Source: Pacificispira sp002696645 (GTDB lineage Bacteria; Pseudomonadota; Alphaproteobacteria; UBA8366; Aestuariispiraceae). From it: a stretch of DNA of 64,000 nucleotides. The DNA is taken from NCBI RefSeq assembly GCF_048892425.1, contig NZ_JBLZHU010000004.1, positions 186,001 through 250,000 of the forward strand, read 5' to 3'. The notes beneath the pieces were generated by a model. It searched no databases. It was not told the origin of the DNA and saw only the letters and a program-made list of their open reading frames with translations. This document shows, one piece after another, positions 34,316 to 42,720 of this stretch. Position 1 is the first letter of the stretch. Each line of letters starts with the position of its first letter. Both the position numbers and the translations under genes were made by a program.

Positions 34316-37300
34316 GTGCGGCAACGCCTAGCCACTGGGTGGTACTGGTTTGCGATTATGATCGCAATTATTACCATTGGTGCGGGATGGATTGCAGCAT
34401 GGCAAGTGGACCGACATGCCGCAAAGCATTGGTCCAACCTTGTTTCGCAAGAAGCCAATGACATCACGCAAATGGTGTCTGGCGCGCTACAGCGCGATCA
34501 ACTGCAACTTTATGCATTTGCCCGCAGTCTCCCTGAAGGGTCTGAGCGCAGCAACATGCAGTTTGATGCTGTCTTCACCCTGGAATCCTCTTTGCTATAT
34601 CGTCGTCAAAGGTCCATATCCTTTGATGGATTGGCCTATGCTGTTTGGGTTCCGGGGCAAGATCGTGATCGTTTCGAATCCCTCTATGGGATCGGAATTC
34701 TGGGCCCGGACCATCTGCCCAGCACGCAAACCGGGGATGGTTTTATCGTGCTTCACGCCGATGGCGCGCCTGATAGCCTTTTCTCTGGTCTTGATCTGAC
34801 GTCAGTGCCTGCATTTGTCCAATCCGTTACCGAAGGCTTTCGGTCTGAAAATGACCCCATGATTGGTCCGGTATATAGCGGCAAGACGGGGATTATGGCG
34901 CCGGTTACCGTCTGCCAGGGCGACAACGGGATCGTGCTGGGCCTTCTGAACCTTACTAAACTTACCCGCAGCATTTTATTGCAGTCTCTGCCCGATGGTA
35001 TTTCTGTTGCAATCGTCGATCGCAACAACACTATTCACGAAACCGGCCCGATTGAAGGGGCGCAAGTCACCCTGACGACACAGATCAACAAAGACAGCCT
35101 GAACATTTCCTTTAACTGGCAGGCCAATGAAAGATTTCAGGGTGGACCGTCCGATGAGTTGGGCAACAGCCTGCGGCTTGGCAGCGTTATTGTCAGCGGC
35201 CTGATTTTGGCCGTCCTATTTTCCGCCAGCGCCACGAGCCGCAGAAAACATGCCTTAAGTCGTGAACGTTCCTTGATGCAGACCATGGTTGAACGCATGG
35301 CTGAAGGGATCACGATTATTGACCCGAATTTGACCCTGGTTGCCTGCAACGATCACTTCTACACCGTATATGGTCTGCCGAAAGACCGGTTTAAAACACC
35401 GGTGCCGGTTGAACAGATACTGCGTCTGCGCCTGGAACGAGGAGAATTCGGAGCCGTTCGGAACCCCGAATACTTCATTGCAGACCGCCTGACCATGTTA
35501 AAGCGTGCGTCCACGGACACGACCGAAGAAACGCTTTCTGATGGTCGTTTAATAGAAATAAGACGGTTAAAATCTCCCGATGGAATGCTGATATCGCTTT
35601 ATCTGGATGTCACCGACCGACGCCGGGAAGAGCGGGAAAAGGCGGCCGCCGCAGCCCTGATAAAGACAACATTCGATAATATGAGCGATGGCCTGACGGC
35701 ATTGGATCATTTGGGGAATCTTCTGAATTGGAACAACAGGTTTCAAAACCTTTTCGCCATTGATCCTGACAAGATATCCGTTGGCATGTCGCTGCGTGAC
35801 GTCATCCGGGTTTCTTTGACAGACCAGGACGCCGACGCTTTACGCGCGGCACTGGATCGACTGATGGAAGGTCAGGGTTCCCACAAAGCTGAAACCCATT
35901 CATCGCCCGACACCGAATTTATTCGCCTTAGCAATGATCGCTGGGTGCAGGTCTCGTGCAGCACTATGGGCGATCGCGACATGGTTATCACCTATACCGA
36001 TATCAGCGACCGTGAACGCACCAGTGAAGCCTTACGCCGCTCTGAAGAACGCTATGCGCTTGCCGCTGCCGGGGCGAATGACGGCCTGTGGGATTGGAAT
36101 ATCCAGGAAGACCATTTATACACGTCGCCACGCTGGCGCGACATGCTGGGATTGGGCAAGGATCCAATTTCAGAACAATCGCACGACTGGTTTGATCGGG
36201 TTCATCCAAAAGATATTGAAGAATTGCAAATGGATATCGATGCGCATCTGGATGGTCGCACCGATCATCTGCAGTCGCGTTTCCGTATCCTGCATGCGAA
36301 TGGGGATTATCTGTGGGCATTGGCCCGTGCCATCGCCGTGCGGGACGACACCGGGAAGGCGGTGCGCCTGACCGGCTCTTTGACCGATATAACAGAGCGC
36401 AAACGAACGGAAGAAAAGCTGATCCGCGACGCGCTGTATGATCCCGTCACAGGCCTGCCCAATCGTGCCCTGTTCCTGGACCGAATAGAACAGGAACGCC
36501 GGCGCCATCCAGAAACTGCCAAAGACAGATATGCGGTGCTGCTGTTGGACCTTGACCGGTTTAAAGTCATTAATGATTCACTGGGTCATGATCTGGGCGA
36601 TGCCTTACTGATCAAAGTTGCCCGCAGATTGGAAACGGTATTGAAGGCCGGGGATTCCATCGCCCGCCTGTCTGGCGATGAATTTGGCATCCTGCTGACC
36701 AGTATCGCGTCGGAGGAAGAGGCTCTGGATACCGTGCATTGGGTCCAATCAGACCTGGCCGCAGCCTTCCAGATTGGCGATCAGGAAATCTTCACCTCTG
36801 CCTGCGTCGGGATCGCAACGCCCAGCAAAGGGTTTTCCGATGCCGAAGAAATGCTGCGCGCAGCCGATATTGCAATGTACAAGGCCAAGGCAAAGGGACA
36901 ATCGTCAACAGCCGTTTTCGATTCACAGATGCAAACCCGCGCCATCACCCAGATGCAGTTAGAAAACGACCTGCGCCGTGCCGTGGATCGCGACGAAATT
37001 GAAATGTATTACCAACCGATCATCAGTTTCGAGACGGGTGAAATTGCCGGTGTCGAGGCCCTTGCCCGGTGGCGACATCCAGATCGTGGGACTGTTGTTC
37101 CGGCTGACTTTATTCCCCTGGCGGAAGATACAGGCCTGATCAACGCCATTGGCACGGCCGCCTTGCGCCTGGCCTGCCGGCAACTCAAGAAATGGGATGA
37201 CACATTGGGGCCAAAAGCACCCAGGACAATCAGTGTGAACCTGTCGGGTCGGCAGTTACAAGACCCCGACATGGTGCGGGAGATTGAACTGATACTGGCC

Positions 37301-37747
37301 CGCGAAGGCATTGATGGATCACAGTTGAAGCTGGAAGTCACAGAAAGCATGATCATGATGAATCCGGAAATCACTTCTCGGATTCTGATGGACCTGAAAG
37401 AATTGGGCGTTGCATTGTCTATCGACGATTTTGGAACAGGCTATTCATCGCTAAGCTACCTGCACCGCTTCCCCTTCGATACATTGAAGATTGACCGGTC
37501 TTTTGTCGTCAGCATGGATGAAAAGGCGGAAAATATGGAAATCATTCGCTCGATTATCCTGCTGGCCCACAGCCTTGGCATGGATATTATTGCCGAAGGG
37601 GTGGAATCAGATCGCCACCTGCGGAAGCTGAAGGCCTTGAAGTGCGAATATGGTCAGGGCTTCTTTTTCGCAACACCACAACCAGCCGACAAATTGTCAG
37701 AAATGCTGTTGGCGGGCCAGCGCTGGGACATTCCAGCAATTGATTAG
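34316..37747 (+). CDS. Membrane PAS-GGDEF-EAL cyclic di-GMP enzyme
   Basis: A 1143-residue protein. Membrane segments at about 11-29 and 287-305 flank a periplasmic sensor. Three PAS-like domains follow (about 320-435, 445-565 and 578-695; the last has GLWDWNIQEDHLYTSPRW), then a GGDEF domain (700-875) and an EAL domain (885-1130). The GGDEF signature is RLSGDEF, with Ser for the first Gly, and the inhibitory site position reads KAGD rather than RxxD, so product inhibition is probably lost. The EAL domain has GVEALARW and DDFGTGYSSL with metal ligands present, so it may degrade cyclic di-GMP. GTG at 34316 behind GGGAG is preferred to a TTG at 34253. Confidence 0.93.
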   Translation: MRQRLATGWYWFAIMIAIITIGAGWIAAWQVDRHAAKHWSNLVSQEANDITQMVSGALQRDQLQLYAFARSLPEGSERSNMQFDAVFTLESSLLYRRQRSISFDGLAYAVWVPGQDRDRFESLYGIGILGPDHLPSTQTGDGFIVLHADGAPDSLFSGLDLTSVPAFVQSVTEGFRSENDPMIGPVYSGKTGIMAPVTVCQGDNGIVLGLLNLTKLTRSILLQSLPDGISVAIVDRNNTIHETGPIEGAQVTLTTQINKDSLNISFNWQANERFQGGPSDELGNSLRLGSVIVSGLILAVLFSASATSRRKHALSRERSLMQTMVERMAEGITIIDPNLTLVACNDHFYTVYGLPKDRFKTPVPVEQILRLRLERGEFGAVRNPEYFIADRLTMLKRASTDTTEETLSDGRLIEIRRLKSPDGMLISLYLDVTDRRREEREKAAAAALIKTTFDNMSDGLTALDHLGNLLNWNNRFQNLFAIDPDKISVGMSLRDVIRVSLTDQDADALRAALDRLMEGQGSHKAETHSSPDTEFIRLSNDRWVQVSCSTMGDRDMVITYTDISDRERTSEALRRSEERYALAAAGANDGLWDWNIQEDHLYTSPRWRDMLGLGKDPISEQSHDWFDRVHPKDIEELQMDIDAHLDGRTDHLQSRFRILHANGDYLWALARAIAVRDDTGKAVRLTGSLTDITERKRTEEKLIRDALYDPVTGLPNRALFLDRIEQERRRHPETAKDRYAVLLLDLDRFKVINDSLGHDLGDALLIKVARRLETVLKAGDSIARLSGDEFGILLTSIASEEEALDTVHWVQSDLAAAFQIGDQEIFTSACVGIATPSKGFSDAEEMLRAADIAMYKAKAKGQSSTAVFDSQMQTRAITQMQLENDLRRAVDRDEIEMYYQPIISFETGEIAGVEALARWRHPDRGTVVPADFIPLAEDTGLINAIGTAALRLACRQLKKWDDTLGPKAPRTISVNLSGRQLQDPDMVREIELILAREGIDGSQLKLEVTESMIMMNPEITSRILMDLKELGVALSIDDFGTGYSSLSYLHRFPFDTLKIDRSFVVSMDEKAENMEIIRSIILLAHSLGMDIIAEGVESDRHLRKLKALKCEYGQGFFFATPQPADKLSEMLLAGQRWDIPAID

Positions 37748-38334
37748 AGCACGTGCATCAAGAGGGGCCGAAAGGTTTCAATATCGGGCAATGACAGATT
37801 GGGTACTTTTGCCCCCTCGTCACAGCGCCTCAATGTGACCGCGTCCTGCCGATAGGGATTGGCGGCAAAGGCTTCCAGCGCGTCCCCCTGCAGCGGGCCC
37901 CCCTGAAGTTCCAGGCTGCGAATGGATGCCTGCGACAGGCGATTGAAATAGTCAGGCTCAACCGCGCATAAATACCGCTTCGCATTCACATGCAGGCGCA
38001 CGGGCTCACTGACGGCCGGAGGATAGAACCGGGCCAGAAAATCAGCACCATAATCTTCATGCTGCGCATCAATTCCATGATCGGCGCAATCTTCGGCGCG
38101 GGTATGCAGGAAATGTCCAAGGTCATGCAGCAGGGCCGCAGCGGTCAGTGTATCCTTGCTCTCCAGCTGATCGGCCATAATGGCGCATTGAATACCATGC
38201 TCACCCTGACTGATCGCTTCCCCCAGATAGTCCTGGCTGCCCATATGGTGAAACATCTCAATGATGAAATCGACCACAGTATCCCGCGTTACCTGATCAG
38301 GATGCATCGGCAGGGTGTCACGAATGGCGATCAT
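37744..38334 (-). CDS. PhnZ-like HD-domain diiron oxygenase (putative)
   Basis: A 196-residue HD-domain protein whose pattern fits PhnZ, the mixed-valence diiron oxygenase that cleaves 2-amino-1-hydroxyethylphosphonate. Tyr36 and Glu39 (DYLGEAISQGEHGIQCA), His46, the HD pair His70-Asp71 (AALLHDLGH), His92 (QHEDYGADFL), His115 (HVNAKRYL) and Asp172 (RRCDEGAK) fall at nearly the same spacings as in PhnZ as I recall it; LELQGGPL is also shared. No PhnY, phosphonate transporter or other phosphonate gene adjoins it, so substrate is uncertain. It overlaps the stop of the GGDEF-EAL gene by four bases and starts with AAGGA well placed. Confidence 0.75.
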   Translation of the reverse strand: MIAIRDTLPMHPDQVTRDTVVDFIIEMFHHMGSQDYLGEAISQGEHGIQCAIMADQLESKDTLTAAALLHDLGHFLHTRAEDCADHGIDAQHEDYGADFLARFYPPAVSEPVRLHVNAKRYLCAVEPDYFNRLSQASIRSLELQGGPLQGDALEAFAANPYRQDAVTLRRCDEGAKVPNLSLPDIETFRPLLMHVL

Positions 38335-38462
38335 AGCAACGTCCTTCTACCAGTTTAACCGAAACCGGGATTCTAGATATCATCCTAAGAACGCACAGAC
38401 GAACGGAGATTTCGTGACAATGACGCGCCCAATCTCAGCATTCATCAACCCCTGCATATCCA

Positions 38463-38496
38463 ATATCCTAAGCAACAGAAAGGTTGCTTAGGATAT
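38463..38496. repeat. Perfect 14-bp inverted repeat
   Basis: ATATCCTAAGCAAC (38463-38476) and GTTGCTTAGGATAT (38483-38496) pair perfectly around a 6-nt loop. It lies between the PhnZ-like gene and the TM2 gene. There is no T run on either side, so it is not a classical terminator; an operator or mRNA-stability hairpin is possible. Confidence 0.7.
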
Positions 38497-38542
38497 ATCT
38501 AAACAGAGAATAGCCGCGAACCGACAATTGGCGTTTTTCTTC

Positions 38543-38902
38543 TCATCCAAATTTTTCGGCGAATGCTTCATCCGTCATTGTCAGATAGATGATGAATTCA
38601 ATAAATGCGATTAAAGCTGGAATAAATGTCCAGCAAAACAGCAGATACAAAACGCCCATTCCACCTTGCCCAAGATAGAATTTATGTATCCCGAGCCCTC
38701 CCAGAAAGAATGCCAACAGAGCGGCTGTGACCCTGCTCTTTGAGCCCACACCAGATTTACCCTTTTGTGATACACCACATTTAGGGCAAACAACCGCCTC
38801 CAGATCGATTTGCGCTCCACAAGCGTGGCAGAATTTCGTTGGTCTTGAAGAAGCTCCGTTGTTATGCACAGCGGTAACGTTAGAGTTTTCTGACGAAGAC
38901 AT
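38543..38902 (-). CDS. Zinc-ribbon and TM2-domain membrane protein
   Basis: A 119-residue protein. A four-Cys zinc ribbon (FCHACG, then VCPKCG) near residues 25-45 is followed by a TM2 domain: two membrane helices with ALLAFFLGGLGIHKFYLG before the turn and WTFIPALIAFIEFI in the second. TM2 proteins occur across bacteria and their role is unknown. The ATG at 38902 follows seven G and is preferred to an upstream start at 38968. It is divergent from clpB with about 320 bp of intervening regulatory DNA. Confidence 0.88.
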   Translation of the reverse strand: MSSSENSNVTAVHNNGASSRPTKFCHACGAQIDLEAVVCPKCGVSQKGKSGVGSKSRVTAALLAFFLGGLGIHKFYLGQGGMGVLYLLFCWTFIPALIAFIEFIIYLTMTDEAFAEKFG

Positions 38903-39090
38903 AGACCCCCCCAAATCTAATAAACCGACACACGCATTATTAGTATTACGGCTCACTATGCATATCAAGTATGGAGTTACTTCCAGAGCACCTTTGGATC
39001 TTCCAAGGTTGTTCTGACTAACGACAAATAATCAGAGTATGCTCCAGTCCTAAAAAGATGAAATTCTCTCTCAGCATAAAATAGCCAAAC

Positions 39091-39120
39091 CTTGTGGCAC
39101 AATCTGTGCTTACCCATATA
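39091..39120 (+). promoter_or_regulatory. Heat-shock (sigma-32-like) promoter of clpB, overlapping a sigma-54-like motif
   Basis: CTTGTG (39091-39096) and ACCCATATA (39112-39120), 15 bp apart, closely resemble the sigma-32 consensus CTTGAA / CCCCATNTA. Inside it, TGGCAC (39095-39100) and TGCT (39107-39110) at the exact sigma-54 -24/-12 spacing also give a near-consensus site. The spacer carries the palindrome GCACA-ATC-TGTGC (39097-39109). The rest of the 38903-39224 gap shows no gene; the 5' UTR would be about 100 nt. Confidence 0.6.
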
Positions 39121-39224
39121 GATTATGAAGGGATGCCGACACGCGGGTCCCGTCAAAAATGAACCAATAACTCCTATACCGATCTTGCCTCAAAGAGGGA
39201 GACGGAAACGAGAGGTTAGTGACC

Positions 39225-41828
39225 ATGAATATTGAAAAATTCACTGAACGCGCGCGCGGATTCATTCAAGCGGCGCAAACAATAGCCGTCCGGGAAGACA
39301 ACCAGCGGCTGACCCCTGAACATCTGCTCAAGGCCCTGCTGGACGACGAAGAAGGCATGGCAGCCAATCTGATCTCAGCCGCCGGTGGCGATGCCAAACA
39401 GGCCCTGACCAGTGTTACTCAGGCCATTGCGAAACTGCCAAAAGTGCAAGGTGCTGGCGCGGGTGGCCTGCATCTGGACACTGCCCTGGCAAAGGTTCTG
39501 GATTCTGCAGAAACGACCGCAGAGAAAAATGGCGACAGTTTCGTCACAACAGAGATTTTACTGCTTGCCCTGGCACTGGCACAGGGGACAGAAGCGGCGA
39601 AAATTCTCAGCACCGCAAATGTGAAACCTCAGGCCTTGAACGCGGCAATTAAAGACATGCGCCAGGGTCGCACCGCCGATTCAGCCTCTGCAGAGAGCAA
39701 ATACGACGCGCTGAAGAAATATGCCCGCGACCTGACGCAAGTGGCGCGGGATGGAAAGCTGGACCCTGTTATCGGGCGTGACGAAGAAATCCGCCGCACC
39801 ATTCAGGTCCTGTCCCGCCGCACCAAAAACAACCCCGTATTGATCGGGGAACCGGGGGTCGGTAAGACCGCGATCATCGAAGGCCTGGCCCAGCGCATCG
39901 TTGCCGGTGATGTGCCGGAAACCCTGCGCGACAAGCGCCTGATGGCGCTGGACCTTGCCTCCATGGTGGCGGGTGCAAAATTCCGCGGTGAATTTGAAGA
40001 GCGCCTGAAAGCCGTGCTGGAAGAAATTGAGGCCGCCGCCGGCAGCATCATCGTCTTTATTGACGAATTGCACACCCTGGTCGGCGCGGGCAGTGCAGAA
40101 GGGTCCATGGATGCGTCCAACATGCTGAAACCCGCCCTGGCGCGGGGGGCCTTGCATTGCGTCGGGGCCACGACCCTGAATGAATATCGCAAGCATATCG
40201 AAAAAGATGCGGCCCTTGCCCGCCGGTTCCAGACTGTCTTTGTCGCAGAACCTTCCGTGGAAGACACAATTTCAATCCTGCGTGGCCTAAAGGAAAAGTA
40301 CGAGCTTCATCACGGGGTCCGCATCACCGATGCGGCAATCGTGGCGGCCGCGACCTTGTCCAATCGCTATATCACCGACCGGTTCCTGCCCGATAAGGCC
40401 ATTGATCTGGTGGACGAAGCCGCGTCGCGCCTGCGCATGGAAGTCGACAGCAAACCAGAAGCCATCGACGAACTGGATCGACGTATCATTCAATTGAAGA
40501 TCGAACGCGAGGCCCTGAAAAAGGAAACCGACAAGGCGTCCAAGGATCGCCTGGAAAAACTGCAGACGGAATTGAGCGATCTGGAGGAGCAATCGGCCAC
40601 CCTGACCGCCCAATGGCAGGCCGAGAAAGGCAAGCTGAATGCGGCCCAGGGCTTGAAGGAGAAGCTGGATTCAGCGCGCAGCGAATTGGCGACCGCTCAG
40701 CGGGAAGGCCGATACGACCGCGCGGGCGAATTGGCCTATGGCGTCATACCCGACCTGGAAGCCAAGCTTGCAGCGGCGGAAACCCAAGGCACAGGGTCGA
40801 TGCTGGAAGAGGAAGTGCGCGATCAGGACATTGCATCCATCGTCTCGCGCTGGACCGGTATTCCTGTCGACAAGATGCTGGAGGGTGAACGCGAAAAGCT
40901 GCTGCAAATGGAAACCCTGCTGGGCAAGCGCGTGATTGGCCAAAGCCAGGCAATCACCGCGATATCCAGTGCGGTCCGGCGCGCCCGTGCGGGCCTTCAG
41001 GACCCCAATCGACCCATTGGCAGCTTCCTGTTTCTGGGCCCAACCGGTGTCGGGAAGACGGAGCTTACCAAATCACTGGCGGATTTCCTGTTCGATGATG
41101 ATCAGGCCATGGTCCGCATCGACATGTCGGAATATATGGAAAAGCATTCCGTCTCTCGTCTGATCGGCGCACCTCCGGGTTATGTCGGCTATGACGAGGG
41201 TGGTGCCCTGACCGAAACCGTGCGGCGCAGACCCTATCAGGTGATCCTGTTCGATGAGATCGAAAAGGCACATCCGGATGTTTTCAATGTGTTACTGCAG
41301 GTCCTGGACGATGGACGCCTGACCGATGGACAGGGCCGCACGGTGGATTTCCGCAATGTGCTGATCATCCTGACCTCTAATCTTGGTGCGGAATTCCTGG
41401 CCGACCAAAAGGACGGTGAGGATGTCGAAGCGGTGCGCCCACAGGTTATGGAAGTCGTACGCCATGCCTTCCGACCGGAATTTTTGAACCGGTTGGATGA
41501 AATCCTGCTGTTCCGCCGCCTGTCGCGGGAGAACATGTCGGGGATCGTGGATATCCAACTGGATCATCTGCGGGCCTTGCTGCAGGACCGCAAGATCACC
41601 TTGGCGGTCGATCCTGCCGCCCTGATGTGGCTTGGCAATGCGGGTTATGACCCGGTTTATGGCGCCCGTCCGCTGAAGCGGGTGATTCAGAAACATCTGC
41701 AAAACCCCCTGGCCAATCTGATTCTGGATGGCAGCCTGAATGATGGGGATACCGTCACGGTGGGGGCCAGCAACGGGCATCTGGTCCTGAACGGGCGCGA
41801 GATCGAAGCCGAGGCCGAAGCCGCATAA
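39225..41828 (+). CDS. clpB: ATP-dependent disaggregase ClpB
   Basis: An 867-residue Hsp100 chaperone that, with DnaK, pulls proteins out of aggregates. It has an N-terminal Clp repeat (1-145), a first AAA domain with Walker A GEPGVGKTA and IVFIDELHTLVGAG, a coiled-coil middle region (about 400-520, with leucine and charged repeats such as ALKKETDKASKDRLEKLQ), and a second AAA domain with GPTGVGKTEL and LFDEIEKAHPDV. The length matches typical ClpB. The ATG at 39225 behind GAGAGG is better placed than a GTG two codons upstream. A heat-shock-like promoter lies 105-135 bp upstream and a terminator follows at 41852. Confidence 0.97.
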   Translation: MNIEKFTERARGFIQAAQTIAVREDNQRLTPEHLLKALLDDEEGMAANLISAAGGDAKQALTSVTQAIAKLPKVQGAGAGGLHLDTALAKVLDSAETTAEKNGDSFVTTEILLLALALAQGTEAAKILSTANVKPQALNAAIKDMRQGRTADSASAESKYDALKKYARDLTQVARDGKLDPVIGRDEEIRRTIQVLSRRTKNNPVLIGEPGVGKTAIIEGLAQRIVAGDVPETLRDKRLMALDLASMVAGAKFRGEFEERLKAVLEEIEAAAGSIIVFIDELHTLVGAGSAEGSMDASNMLKPALARGALHCVGATTLNEYRKHIEKDAALARRFQTVFVAEPSVEDTISILRGLKEKYELHHGVRITDAAIVAAATLSNRYITDRFLPDKAIDLVDEAASRLRMEVDSKPEAIDELDRRIIQLKIEREALKKETDKASKDRLEKLQTELSDLEEQSATLTAQWQAEKGKLNAAQGLKEKLDSARSELATAQREGRYDRAGELAYGVIPDLEAKLAAAETQGTGSMLEEEVRDQDIASIVSRWTGIPVDKMLEGEREKLLQMETLLGKRVIGQSQAITAISSAVRRARAGLQDPNRPIGSFLFLGPTGVGKTELTKSLADFLFDDDQAMVRIDMSEYMEKHSVSRLIGAPPGYVGYDEGGALTETVRRRPYQVILFDEIEKAHPDVFNVLLQVLDDGRLTDGQGRTVDFRNVLIILTSNLGAEFLADQKDGEDVEAVRPQVMEVVRHAFRPEFLNRLDEILLFRRLSRENMSGIVDIQLDHLRALLQDRKITLAVDPAALMWLGNAGYDPVYGARPLKRVIQKHLQNPLANLILDGSLNDGDTVTVGASNGHLVLNGREIEAEAEAA

Positions 41829-41851
41829 CAGCACTTGCTGATTATTCTGAG

Positions 41852-41886
41852 AAGGCGCGGTGGTTTTAAACTTCCGCGCCTTTTCT
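41852..41886 (+). terminator. Intrinsic terminator of clpB
   Basis: Stem AAGGCGCGG (41852-41860) pairs with CCGCGCCTT (41874-41882) around an A/T-rich loop, followed by TTCTTT. It ends the clpB transcript 24 bp after the stop codon. Confidence 0.8.
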
Positions 41887-41934
41887 TTAGGCACAAAGCC
41901 GAATACGATTCTGTGTCACAGCCGGAGACTATCG

Positions 41935-42717
41935 ATGGGAAAAGCCAATTCGCATCTTGCCGCCGCAATCGCCGATGGCGCGCGCCTTTCTGTTTTTCTG
42001 GAACCTGAATTTGAAAAAAGCACCTTGGCGCATCCGCGTCCGCACTATATCGAATCCTATCCCCTGCCGCATGTCTGTGTGAAGGAAGGTCAGGTTTGGG
42101 GCGCAACCCGCCGCACCCACCTGACCCACAAGCCCGGTGATCGCATCGATTCCGTGACCAGTTTCGCCTATACGGATTCCCTGCCCCTTTACTGCCTGTC
42201 CAGCTATAATGACGAAATGGCCGTGTTGAATAAACGGACCCTTTTGACCCGTTTGCTAAGCGCAAATCAATATCGACGTCTGGACCTGATCGCGCGCCCC
42301 GCAGGTCCGTGCGTCTGGCGCGACACGCAACCCAACAACCTTAACGCCTTAAACGCATCTATTCAGGCAGGAAACGAACATTACATAACCTTCATCGATC
42401 AGAATGATATACTGCGATCCCATCCCCTGGATCTCGCCTTCCTGTTTCCAGACAGCGGGGCGGTGGAATTCAGGATAGAGCACGCCGCCTTGCCAGAGGT
42501 TTTCTATGATCCTGTCGCGTTTGAGACCAAACTGTCCAGGTCCGTTCCAGATCTGGACAAAGCCCTGGCCAGCCCAACCTTTGGGGGGCAAAGTGCAATG
42601 GCGGCGTATCTGACGTTTCGGTGTATTGACGGCAACGGATCTGCCTATGGGGTTCCCGATATTCAGCCGGACACCCGGCATGCCTGCACAAACGTCAAAG
42701 TCTATTCAACCCCTTGA
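41935..42717 (+). CDS. Conserved-looking hypothetical protein (260 aa)
   Basis: A 260-residue soluble protein without signal peptide or membrane segment. I do not recognise a family. Distinctive stretches are FLEPEFEKS near the start, PLPHVCVKEGQVWGATRR in the first third, and LIARPAGPCVWRDTQPNNLN in the middle. The ATG at 41935 follows GGAG at eight bases and is preferred to an upstream start at 41860, which would begin inside the clpB terminator. Codon use resembles neighbours. Its stop is 3 bp from that of the convergent recQ gene. Confidence 0.7.
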   Translation: MGKANSHLAAAIADGARLSVFLEPEFEKSTLAHPRPHYIESYPLPHVCVKEGQVWGATRRTHLTHKPGDRIDSVTSFAYTDSLPLYCLSSYNDEMAVLNKRTLLTRLLSANQYRRLDLIARPAGPCVWRDTQPNNLNALNASIQAGNEHYITFIDQNDILRSHPLDLAFLFPDSGAVEFRIEHAALPEVFYDPVAFETKLSRSVPDLDKALASPTFGGQSAMAAYLTFRCIDGNGSAYGVPDIQPDTRHACTNVKVYSTP

Positions 42718-42720
42718 TCC

